Below, one piece after another: positions 7,455-14,444 of a stretch of DNA of 21,854 nucleotides (the stretch's first letter is position 1; every line of letters starts with the position of its first letter). Under the pieces are notes generated by a model. It was not told the origin of the DNA, searched no databases, and saw only the letters and a list, made by a program, of their open reading frames with translations. The translations under genes were made by a program, and so were the position numbers. The stretch spans positions 1 through 21,854 of the forward strand of contig DBRG01000018.1 of assembly GCA_002305545.1 (NCBI GenBank), given 5' to 3'. Source of the stretch: Bacteroidales bacterium UBA1374. GTDB lineage: Bacteria; Bacteroidota; Bacteroidia; Bacteroidales; UBA932.

Positions 7455-9233
7455 TTACATCCTTTCAGGTAATGTAATTCCCAGCAATTCCATCGAAGAT
7501 TCCAGCAATCTGGCTACCTGTTCAAGGAGGAGGAGGCGTTGTGCGCGCAATTGATCGTCTTGTTCGTGAAGAACACTCACTTCGTGGTAATATTGGTTGA
7601 ATTCCCTGGCCAGGTCAAAACTAAAATTGGCTACCATGGCAGGAGAGCAGGATACAGCAGAGTCTTCTACTACCTGAGGATATGTTGTCATGAGTTTTAC
7701 AAGTCTCAATTCTTTTTCCAGCATAGGCTGGTTGTGCAGGCGGGCCTGATAATTGCGCTCCAATGCTTTTCTGAGTATGGAACGTATGCGGGCAAATGTG
7801 TATTGTATAAATGGTCCGGTGTTCCCGTTAAAATCAATGGACTCCCCTGGATCAAACAGCATGGTCTTCCTGGGGTCAACCTTAAGGATAAAATACTTCA
7901 ACGCACCCATACCCAGGATGCTGAACAAACGTTCCTGACCCTGGGGTGTCATATCTTCAAGTTTACCGGACTCAAGAGAGGTTTCACGTGCCGTTTCTAC
8001 CATATCGTCCATCAGATCATCTGCATCGACCACCGTCCCTTCCCTGGATTTCATCTTTCCTTCGGGCAGTTCCACCATGCCGTAGGAGAGATGCATTATA
8101 TCATCTGCCCAGGAGAAACCCAGTTTTTTGAGGAGGACCTTCAGAACCTGGAAATGATAATTCTGTTCGTTGCCGACAACATAGACGTGTGAATCAAAGC
8201 CAAACTCCTTGTAACGGCTGACGGCTGTTCCCAGATCCTGTGTCATGTAAACAGATGTCCCGTCTGCCCGGAGCAATAACTTATGGTCCAGTCCTTCCGG
8301 TGTCAGGTCGCACCATACCGAACCGTCCTGGTTCCTGTAAAACACACCATCTTCCAAACCTTTGATTACCAGTTCCCTGCCCAAAAGGTATGTGTCGGAT
8401 TCATAATATATCTTATCAAAGGAGATGCCCATCCGTTTGTAGGTTTGTTCAAAACCTTCGTACACCCATCCGTTCATTTTTTTCCACAGGTCGATAACTT
8501 CCTTGTCACCCTGTTCCCATTTTACGAGCATAGACTGTGCTTCACCTATGAGCGGGGCTTCTTTCAGGGCCTGTTCCTGATCCATTCCTCTGCTGACCAG
8601 TTCTTTAACCTGTTCCTTGTATTTTTTTTCAAAGAGGACATAAAAATCTCCTACCAGGTGGTCTCCTTTTTTTCCCGTAGATTCCGGGGTGGCATTCAGA
8701 CCTGACTTCTGCCAGGCCAACATTGATTTGCAAATATGTATTCCCCTGTCGTTGACCAGGTTTACCTTTATCACCTTGTGTCCATAGGTCTCCAGTATCC
8801 TGGATACGGACCAGCCCAGCAAATTGTTGCGGATGTGTCCCAGGTGAAGGGGTTTGTTTGTATTGGGTGATGAGAACTCCACCATTACCGTTTTCCCGGA
8901 ACTGGGTTTTGAGCCGTAACGCGGTGTCTCAGCAATGTCCTGCAACCTGCTCATCCAGTAAAAAGGAGACATTTTCAGATTCAGGAAGCCTTTTATTACC
9001 TGGAATGATTCTATCTCGGGAACGGTCTCTAGAATTGCCTGACCCAGTTCCGTGGCTGTTTGTTTGGGGGACTTTTTGCTTATTGGCAGCAGTGGAAAAA
9101 CGACAACCGTATAATCGCCTTCGAATTCTTTCCTGGTAGCCTGAACCTGTAATGGCTGCTGTACAGGAACTGCCCCGTAGAGTTTTCTAAGGGCATTGTC
9201 CAGCGCTTTGTTTATTATTATTTCTGCATTCAT
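7455..9233 (-). CDS. argS: Arginyl-tRNA synthetase
   Basis: The 592-residue class I synthetase charges tRNA-Arg in the cytoplasm. The N-terminal additional domain that recognises the tRNA D-loop spans about 1-95. The catalytic domain carries SSPNTNKPLHLGH (121-133), with HLGH as the HIGH signature, and the KMSKS-equivalent KMKSREGT (393-400), the variant usual in this enzyme family. The C-terminal part (about 460-592) is the all-helical anticodon-binding domain, ending in the conserved-type LLGITLPERM. Length is normal. The start ATG overlaps the alsT stop by 4 nt (ATGA), indicating translational coupling with the symporter gene and, through it, with rpoD. Confidence 0.96.
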   Translation of the reverse strand: MNAEIIINKALDNALRKLYGAVPVQQPLQVQATRKEFEGDYTVVVFPLLPISKKSPKQTATELGQAILETVPEIESFQVIKGFLNLKMSPFYWMSRLQDIAETPRYGSKPSSGKTVMVEFSSPNTNKPLHLGHIRNNLLGWSVSRILETYGHKVIKVNLVNDRGIHICKSMLAWQKSGLNATPESTGKKGDHLVGDFYVLFEKKYKEQVKELVSRGMDQEQALKEAPLIGEAQSMLVKWEQGDKEVIDLWKKMNGWVYEGFEQTYKRMGISFDKIYYESDTYLLGRELVIKGLEDGVFYRNQDGSVWCDLTPEGLDHKLLLRADGTSVYMTQDLGTAVSRYKEFGFDSHVYVVGNEQNYHFQVLKVLLKKLGFSWADDIMHLSYGMVELPEGKMKSREGTVVDADDLMDDMVETARETSLESGKLEDMTPQGQERLFSILGMGALKYFILKVDPRKTMLFDPGESIDFNGNTGPFIQYTFARIRSILRKALERNYQARLHNQPMLEKELRLVKLMTTYPQVVEDSAVSCSPAMVANFSFDLAREFNQYYHEVSVLHEQDDQLRAQRLLLLEQVARLLESSMELLGITLPERM

Positions 9234-10570
9234 TTTCTGAAATATTTTCTGATGGCTGTTTTTACCACCGGGGATAGTTTTATCATGGTAAACACGGTGC
9301 AGAAGGCCATGAAGGCATAAGCTATGTCAATGATATCCACTACTGCGGTCAGCGGGATGACAGCTCCCATGACCAGGGTGGCCAGGAAAAGATAATTGTA
9401 ATAATGCGCTCTGTGGGCACCAAAAAGGAAATTCGTACACTTGGTTCCATAGTATGAATAGGAAAACATGGTTGAAAAGGAGAATGCCAGTACCACGATC
9501 ATCAGCAGGTAGCTACCCCAGCCTGGGATAGAGCGTTCGAATGATTCCATGACCATTTGCATTCCTTGTACATCGGACACCGTATATTGAGCATTGATCA
9601 GTACGGCTAGGGCTGTCAGGGTACATACAAGTCCCGAATCAATAGAGGGGGCTATCATTGCCACAAGCCCTTCACGCACCGGTTCAGAATTTTTTGATGC
9701 CCCGTGCATCATGGTGGCCGTCCCTACCCCTGCTTCATTGACAAAGGCTGCACGCCTTGCTCCTATGACAATGGCCGATCCGGCTAAACCACCTAATCCC
9801 GCTTTAAAAGTAAATGCCTGGCTGAAAATTGAACTGAAAACATCGGGCACTACGCTTAAATTGGTCAGAATAATGTATATGACAAGCAAAAAGTAAAAAC
9901 CCACCATGAAGGGTACGATCAGGGATGCCACCCTGGCAATGCGGTTAATGCCTCCCAGAACGACCAGGGAAACAATTCCTGCAATGGACAATCCTGTCGC
10001 CAGCCTCAGCCATAGGGTGTTTTCAATACCTGCAGGCGTAAAGATCACCGTTTGGAGGGCTTCAGTCAGCTGGTTTGATTGCATCAGGCAAAAAGTTCCA
10101 ACCATACCAAAAATTGAAAACAGTACGGCAAGCGGCTTCCACTTTTTTCCCAGACCCTCGGTAATCATATACATGGTTCCACCCTGCAACTCGCCCTTGC
10201 TGTCTTTCCCTTTAAACATGATGGCCAGGGTTCCTTCAAAAAACTTAGTGGCCATACCCAGGCAAGCACTCACCCACATCCAGAATATGGTTCCCGGTCC
10301 TCCTATGGTAATGGCAACGGCAACTCCGGAAATGTTTCCCAGTCCCACTGTGGCTGCAATGGCCGAACTTAAGGCTTGAAAAGAACTGATTTGTCCTGCA
10401 GCACTATCTTCCTTCACACCTACGGCTTTCAACGCTTTGCCGTAATAACGCAATGGGATAAAGCCCGAATAGATCATAAAAAAAAGTCCGCCCCCGATAA
10501 GAGTAATGAATAAGGGCAGGTTCAGCCATGAACTGAATGTATGTATGGCATTACCTATTGCTTCAAACAT
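9230..10570 (-). CDS. alsT: Alanine/glycine:cation symporter (AGCS family)
   Basis: The 446-residue inner-membrane protein has about ten or eleven hydrophobic segments and the signatures of the AGCS family: SAIAATVGLGNISGV (69-83), GGPGTIFWMW (90-99), GGTMYMI (130-136) and NEAGVGTA (278-285). Members take up alanine or glycine with sodium or protons; which amino acid and ion are used here is not visible. It begins 3 nt after the rpoD stop and overlaps argS by 4 nt, so it probably lies in one transcript with the primary sigma factor and arginyl-tRNA synthetase. The start is well supported: the ATG precedes the typical N-terminal helix, and no in-frame extension fits. Confidence 0.92.
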   Translation of the reverse strand: MFEAIGNAIHTFSSWLNLPLFITLIGGGLFFMIYSGFIPLRYYGKALKAVGVKEDSAAGQISSFQALSSAIAATVGLGNISGVAVAITIGGPGTIFWMWVSACLGMATKFFEGTLAIMFKGKDSKGELQGGTMYMITEGLGKKWKPLAVLFSIFGMVGTFCLMQSNQLTEALQTVIFTPAGIENTLWLRLATGLSIAGIVSLVVLGGINRIARVASLIVPFMVGFYFLLVIYIILTNLSVVPDVFSSIFSQAFTFKAGLGGLAGSAIVIGARRAAFVNEAGVGTATMMHGASKNSEPVREGLVAMIAPSIDSGLVCTLTALAVLINAQYTVSDVQGMQMVMESFERSIPGWGSYLLMIVVLAFSFSTMFSYSYYGTKCTNFLFGAHRAHYYNYLFLATLVMGAVIPLTAVVDIIDIAYAFMAFCTVFTMIKLSPVVKTAIRKYFRK

Positions 10571-10573
10571 AGG

Positions 10574-11434
10574 CTAACCCAGATATGCTTTCAGCAATTT
10601 GCTCCTGGCGCTATGGCGCAGCCTTCGTATGGCTTTTTCTTTAATCTGCCGGACTCGTTCTCTAGTCAGACCGAATTCTTCGCCTATCTCTTCCAGGGTC
10701 ATATCGGGCGTTCCGATACCAAAAAAATATTTTACAATATCTCTTTCGCGTTTGGAAAGCGTAGACAGGGCCCTTTCTATCTCTTTGTTCAGGCTTTCAT
10801 TGACTAGTCCGCGGTCGGCATTGGGTGAATCATCGTTCACCAGGACATCCAGAAGGCTGTTATCCTCCCCGTCAATAAACGGAGCATCCACAGAAACATG
10901 ACGACCGGAAACACGCAGGGTATCGGAAATTTTCTCACTTGGAATATCCAGAATTTCTGACAATTCCTCTGGAGATGGCACGCGTTCGTGTTCCTGTTCG
11001 AATTTTGATAAAGCCCTGTTGATCTTGTTCAACGATCCGACCTGGTTCAGGGGCAATCTGACTATCCGGCTTTGCTCTGCCAAAGCCTGCAATATGGATT
11101 GTCTTATCCACCAGACTGCATATGAAATAAACTTAAAACCCCGGGTTTCATCAAATTTCTCAGCAGCCTTGATCAGCCCCAGATTACCTTCGTTGATCAA
11201 ATCCGGAAGGCTGAGTCCCTGGTTCTGATATTGTTTTGCTACCGAGACTACGAATCTCAGGTTCGCCCTGGTGAGTTTCTCTAGTGCCTCCTGGTCTCCC
11301 TTCTTGATGCGCTGCGCCAACTCCACTTCCTCTTCCACAGATATCAGGTCTTCCCTGCCGATTTCCTGTAAATATTTGTCCAGGGAAGCACTTTCCCGGT
11401 TGGTGATTGATTTGGTTATCTTTAACTGTCTCAT
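10574..11434 (-). CDS. rpoD: RNA polymerase primary sigma factor RpoD (Bacteroidota short type)
   Basis: The 286-residue sigma-70 family protein directs core RNA polymerase to promoters. It has region 1.2 (about 16-50), region 2 (about 53-123, with the -10-binding YAVWWIRQSI at 105-114), region 3 (about 132-205) and region 4 with the -35 helix-turn-helix (MTLEEIGEEFGLTRERVRQI at 245-264). It lacks the acidic region 1.1 and the large non-conserved insert of proteobacterial RpoD, as is usual for the housekeeping sigma of Bacteroidota, whose N-terminus it matches (MRQLKITKSI). No exact TAnnTTTG is visible in the 78-nt gap to degP. Instead a strong terminator hairpin and T-run end about 4 nt before the ATG, so expression must read through it, start at an unrecognised promoter, or be leaderless. 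alsT follows after 3 nt. Confidence 0.95.
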   Translation of the reverse strand: MRQLKITKSITNRESASLDKYLQEIGREDLISVEEEVELAQRIKKGDQEALEKLTRANLRFVVSVAKQYQNQGLSLPDLINEGNLGLIKAAEKFDETRGFKFISYAVWWIRQSILQALAEQSRIVRLPLNQVGSLNKINRALSKFEQEHERVPSPEELSEILDIPSEKISDTLRVSGRHVSVDAPFIDGEDNSLLDVLVNDDSPNADRGLVNESLNKEIERALSTLSKRERDIVKYFFGIGTPDMTLEEIGEEFGLTRERVRQIKEKAIRRLRHSARSKLLKAYLG

Positions 11435-11438
11435 CCGT

Positions 11439-11481
11439 AAAAAAATATAAACTGCCCTTTTATACGTAAAAGGACAGTTTA
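11439..11481 (-). terminator. Intrinsic terminator after degP, abutting the rpoD start
   Basis: On the minus strand there is a 15-bp stem (arms 11481-11467 and 11462-11448) with a four-base loop and one internal U-G wobble, followed after two bases by seven consecutive T (11445-11439). Read on the plus strand the wobble becomes a C-A mismatch and no T-run follows, so the structure is built for the minus strand. It fits an intrinsic terminator for degP, but the T-run ends only 4 nt before the rpoD ATG (11434). Confidence 0.8.
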
Positions 11482-11512
11482 AGTTTCAATTTAATGTGAA
11501 AAAACTATAAAA

Positions 11513-12961
11513 TCAATTGCTTAATGCATAATAATAAACCGTTCCGTCAGGATAACGTCCTTCAATGAGTACTCCGCGCTGTGCCGTTTGAATGGCAAGT
11601 GCAAGCTGCTGCACCGTCGCTACGGTTTTCTGGTTTATGTGAGTAATTACAAATCCCTTGCGAATCCCTGCTTCTCTTAATTTTCCTTCTTCTATTGAAA
11701 CGACTTCTATTCCGGAACGGATTTTGAGCTGGTCCCTGAGCTCTTTTGGAACAGGCCGCAATTGTGCACCAAGGAAATTGGTGATGTCTCCTTTCCCTTC
11801 CTTGACAAGTTCCGTGTCTCCGGATTGGCTCTGCAGGGTAACGTTCACATTCACCTCTTTATTTCCTCTGAGTAACAGCAGTTCAATCTTGTCCCCGGGA
11901 CTAAAACGGTTTATCTGCTCCTGGACGGCTGTTCCCGAATTTACGGCCACGCCTTCGACCTGAAGCAATATGTCCCCTGCCCTGATACCGGCCTTTTCTG
12001 CAGCGCCGTCCTTCAGCAACTCATGAATGTAAACACCTTTTATATCCTTAATATTCTTTTCGGTGGCCAGATCGCCGGTTATATCCTGCATGGTTATGCC
12101 AAGCAGTGCACGTTGAACTGTTCCGTATTTACGCAGGTCATCCACTATCTTTCTGGTGATGCTGCTTGGCACTGCAAAAGAGTAGCCTGAATAAGACCCC
12201 GTACGTGTGGCTATTGCCGTATTGATACCCACCAGTTCTCCTTTGGCGTTGACTAAAGCGCCTCCGGAATTCCCCGGGTTCACGGCAGCATCTGTCTGAA
12301 TAAAAGCCTCGATTTTGAATTCTCCGTCATAGGAAGGCAGACTGCGGCCTTTTGCACTAACAATGCCGGCCGTTATCGTGGAACGTAAATCGTATGGATT
12401 TCCTATGGCAATAACCCATTGGCCAAGTCGCAATTCATCTGAATCCCCGAACTTTAGATAAGGAAGGTCCGTGGCATCTATCTTAAGCAGGGCGATATCA
12501 GTAGCGGGATCCTTGCCTATCACCTTGCCGTCAAACTGCCGCTTGTCATCCAGGGTCACCAACACTTCATCGGCTCCGTCAATAACGTGAGTTGCGGTAA
12601 CAATATACCCGTCGGGAGTCAGGATGACACCGGATCCGGCTCCGAACTGGGGACGCGGTTGCGGTGAAGGTGTGCCGTAACCAAAAAAGAAATCGAAAAG
12701 GCTCTGGGGCCCCTGGGCTTGTTGCCCGTGTTTTACCACTTTTACATGAACTACTGCTTTGACCCCGGTTTCCGCCGCATAGGTAAAGTCGGGATACTGT
12801 ACTTCGGGCAGGGAAACATTTTGAATCACCGGCTGCTCTCCCGTGGTTATGTAAACCTTTTCTGTTTCATATTTACTTTTTGTCAGGTGGTTAACTAAAA
12901 TTGTGGTTCCTACACTCACCACCGCCGTCAATAAAACAACAATTCCAATTTTCTTTTTCAT
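11513..12961 (-). CDS. degP: DegP/HtrA-family periplasmic serine protease
   Basis: The 482-residue Do-type endopeptidase/chaperone would act on misfolded envelope proteins. The N-terminus (MKKKIGIVVLLTAVV) is a signal peptide or signal anchor to about residue 26. The trypsin-like domain shows a complete catalytic triad: H125 in VTATHVID, D155 in ATDIALLK and S232 in NPGNSGGAL. A Q/G/P-rich and Phe-rich loop (about 78-105) corresponds to the LA loop. Two PDZ domains follow (about 285-380 and 390-482), the second with the GI-type carboxylate-binding loop. Which DegP/DegQ/DegS subtype it represents cannot be decided, but two PDZ domains exclude DegS. It is divergent from dapF across 63 nt. A strong terminator lies 32 nt past its stop. 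Confidence 0.93.
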   Translation of the reverse strand: MKKKIGIVVLLTAVVSVGTTILVNHLTKSKYETEKVYITTGEQPVIQNVSLPEVQYPDFTYAAETGVKAVVHVKVVKHGQQAQGPQSLFDFFFGYGTPSPQPRPQFGAGSGVILTPDGYIVTATHVIDGADEVLVTLDDKRQFDGKVIGKDPATDIALLKIDATDLPYLKFGDSDELRLGQWVIAIGNPYDLRSTITAGIVSAKGRSLPSYDGEFKIEAFIQTDAAVNPGNSGGALVNAKGELVGINTAIATRTGSYSGYSFAVPSSITRKIVDDLRKYGTVQRALLGITMQDITGDLATEKNIKDIKGVYIHELLKDGAAEKAGIRAGDILLQVEGVAVNSGTAVQEQINRFSPGDKIELLLLRGNKEVNVNVTLQSQSGDTELVKEGKGDITNFLGAQLRPVPKELRDQLKIRSGIEVVSIEEGKLREAGIRKGFVITHINQKTVATVQQLALAIQTAQRGVLIEGRYPDGTVYYYALSN

Positions 12962-12984
12962 ATCTGTATCTTGTTTAATTTAAC

Positions 12985-12992
12985 TACTTTTG
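12985..12992 (+). promoter_or_regulatory. -7 element upstream of dapF
   Basis: TACTTTTG matches TAnnTTTG exactly and ends 32 nt before the dapF ATG at 13025. The same octamer occurs before trmD. A -33 TTTG is not evident at the expected spacing. It sits in the 63-nt divergent gap between degP and dapF and also argues against the upstream TTG at 12971 as the dapF start. Confidence 0.45.
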
Positions 12993-13024
12993 ACAGGAAG
13001 TATTTCAAAATTCATACCAACTTT

Positions 13025-13816
13025 ATGAAACTGCCATTTTGCAAATACCACGGAGCCGGAAATGATTTTATCATAATTGACAATTTGTCAGGTCAGCACC
13101 ACCTCTCAGAAAATCAGATCAGTGCTTTATGCCACCGTCGCTATGGAATAGGAGCCGACGGGCTGATGCTTTTGGAGCATGCCGAAGCCCCCTGGAGTTA
13201 TGCCATGGGTTTTTTCAATTCAGACGGGACCCGGGGTACCATGTGCGGGAACGGAGGTAGGTGCCTTGTGGCATTTGCCGACCATTTGGGGATTGAGAAC
13301 CATTATTTCAAAGCCATTGACGGGACTCACCAGGGATTCCTGCTAGAAAGGAAGGATAACTATTCAAAAGTGCAGCTCCGGTTGAACGATGTACACGGAA
13401 TAAGGCATTACCAGAAAGACAGTTACGTGGTGGATACGGGCTCCATGCATCTTGTCCGGTTTGTGCCCGATGTAAAAGCTGTAGATATTGCAACTGAAGG
13501 CCCATATTGGAGACATCACAGGGATTTTGGAAAACAGGGAGTCAATGTGAATTTCGTAGAGATACTGGATGAAGGATGTCTGTTTGTCCGGACGTTTGAA
13601 AGAGGTGTTGAAGATGAAACCTGGGCCTGTGGCACAGGATCAACGGCTGCTGCTATTGCGGCGCTGGAACATACGGGCAAAGAATTGAATCACTGGCATA
13701 TACAGACAAAGGGAGGAAACCTTGAAGTGTCTTATAAGAAAAAGAACACAGTTTTCACCGATGTGTTTCTTACCGGGGGTGCTGTCAGGATTTTTGAGGG
13801 CGTGGTGGAAATATAG
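13025..13816 (+). CDS. dapF: Diaminopimelate epimerase
   Basis: The 263-residue enzyme converts LL- to meso-diaminopimelate, the precursor of lysine and of the peptidoglycan cross-link residue. It is a cofactor-independent two-base racemase; both catalytic cysteines are visible: C74 in MCGNGGRC (73-80) and C202 in WACGTGST (200-207). The N-terminal signature is KYHGAGNDF (7-15). I use the ATG at 13025, directly before KLPFCKYHGAGNDF; a TTG at 12971 would add 18 residues but would overlap the -7 promoter element. It is divergent from degP, apparently monocistronic, and its last 32 nt overlap the 3' end of the convergent yggS gene. Confidence 0.95.
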   Translation: MKLPFCKYHGAGNDFIIIDNLSGQHHLSENQISALCHRRYGIGADGLMLLEHAEAPWSYAMGFFNSDGTRGTMCGNGGRCLVAFADHLGIENHYFKAIDGTHQGFLLERKDNYSKVQLRLNDVHGIRHYQKDSYVVDTGSMHLVRFVPDVKAVDIATEGPYWRHHRDFGKQGVNVNFVEILDEGCLFVRTFERGVEDETWACGTGSTAAAIAALEHTGKELNHWHIQTKGGNLEVSYKKKNTVFTDVFLTGGAVRIFEGVVEI

Positions 13817-14444
13817 CGCTGCCTATCCGGACCATGGTGCTGCCTTCTTCGATTGCGATGTCATAATCCCCGGACATACCCATGGAACAATGGCAAAAAG
13901 CCTCATAATCGACATCAGGACCTGAACGCAACGTTTCAAAAAGCTGCCTCAGCATTCTGAATTCGCTTCTAACCTTTTCTTTATTTTCTGTCAATGTAGC
14001 CATACCCATCAGGCCGCAAATCCTTGTATTGGGCAAAGGCAATAAGCAAGCCTGAGGCAATTCGGAAGGCATGAATCCATATTTGGTTTCTTCCTGAGCT
14101 ATACGGACCTGCAACAGCACATCCTGAACAACCCCGGTCCGGGAAGCTTCCTGCTGGATGGCATTCAACAACCTGACACTGTCTACAGACTGTATCATCG
14201 CAGCCCGTCCAACAACTTCTTTCACTTTGTTGGTTTGAAGATGGCCTATGAAATGCCATTGAATGTCCTGCGGCAAAAGAGGAATTTTCTGAAGCATTTC
14301 CCTTGACCGGCTTTCTCCAAATACAAGAAGACCTGTGTTGTAGGCTTCAAGAATCATAGGTGCTGGCTGAAATTTTGATACAGCCACCAGGGTCACGTTC
14401 CTGGGAATTTTCCGGAGCAAGAGTTTGATATTACAGGCGATCAT
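13785..14444 (-). CDS. yggS: YggS/PROSC-type pyridoxal phosphate homeostasis protein
   Basis: The 219-residue product belongs to the alanine-racemase-N fold YggS/PROSC family, PLP-binding proteins without known catalytic activity that help balance vitamin B6 and amino/keto acid pools. The PLP-binding lysine is K24 in VAVSKFQP. Other signatures are FGESRSREM (42-50; often FGEN in relatives), WHFIGHLQTNK (63-73) and MGMSGDYDIAIEEGSTMVRIG (188-208), which includes the phosphate-binding part. Length is normal. The ATG overlaps the yidC stop by 4 nt (ATGA), making it the last gene of the DUF349-yidC-yggS unit. Its last 32 nt overlap dapF tail-to-tail. Confidence 0.92.
   Translation of the reverse strand: MIACNIKLLLRKIPRNVTLVAVSKFQPAPMILEAYNTGLLVFGESRSREMLQKIPLLPQDIQWHFIGHLQTNKVKEVVGRAAMIQSVDSVRLLNAIQQEASRTGVVQDVLLQVRIAQEETKYGFMPSELPQACLLPLPNTRICGLMGMATLTENKEKVRSEFRMLRQLFETLRSGPDVDYEAFCHCSMGMSGDYDIAIEEGSTMVRIGSAIFPPRPQKS

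Noticed and set aside
7539..8192. A 217-codon open frame antisense to argS
   Set aside because: The argS frame underneath is full length with all family motifs; the antisense product has no recognisable family and a composition expected from reading a gene backwards.
9906..10379. A 157-codon open frame antisense to alsT
   Set aside because: alsT is intact and well conserved here; the opposite frame shows no domain and no start context.
11448..11481. The hairpin before rpoD as a plus-strand or two-way terminator
   Set aside because: On the plus strand the stem contains a C-A mismatch and no T-run follows; there is also no plus-strand gene ending here.
12971..13024. An 18-residue N-terminal extension of DapF from a TTG
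   Set aside because: It would overlap the exact -7 element at 12985-12992, and the conserved DapF N-terminus begins at the ATG at 13025.
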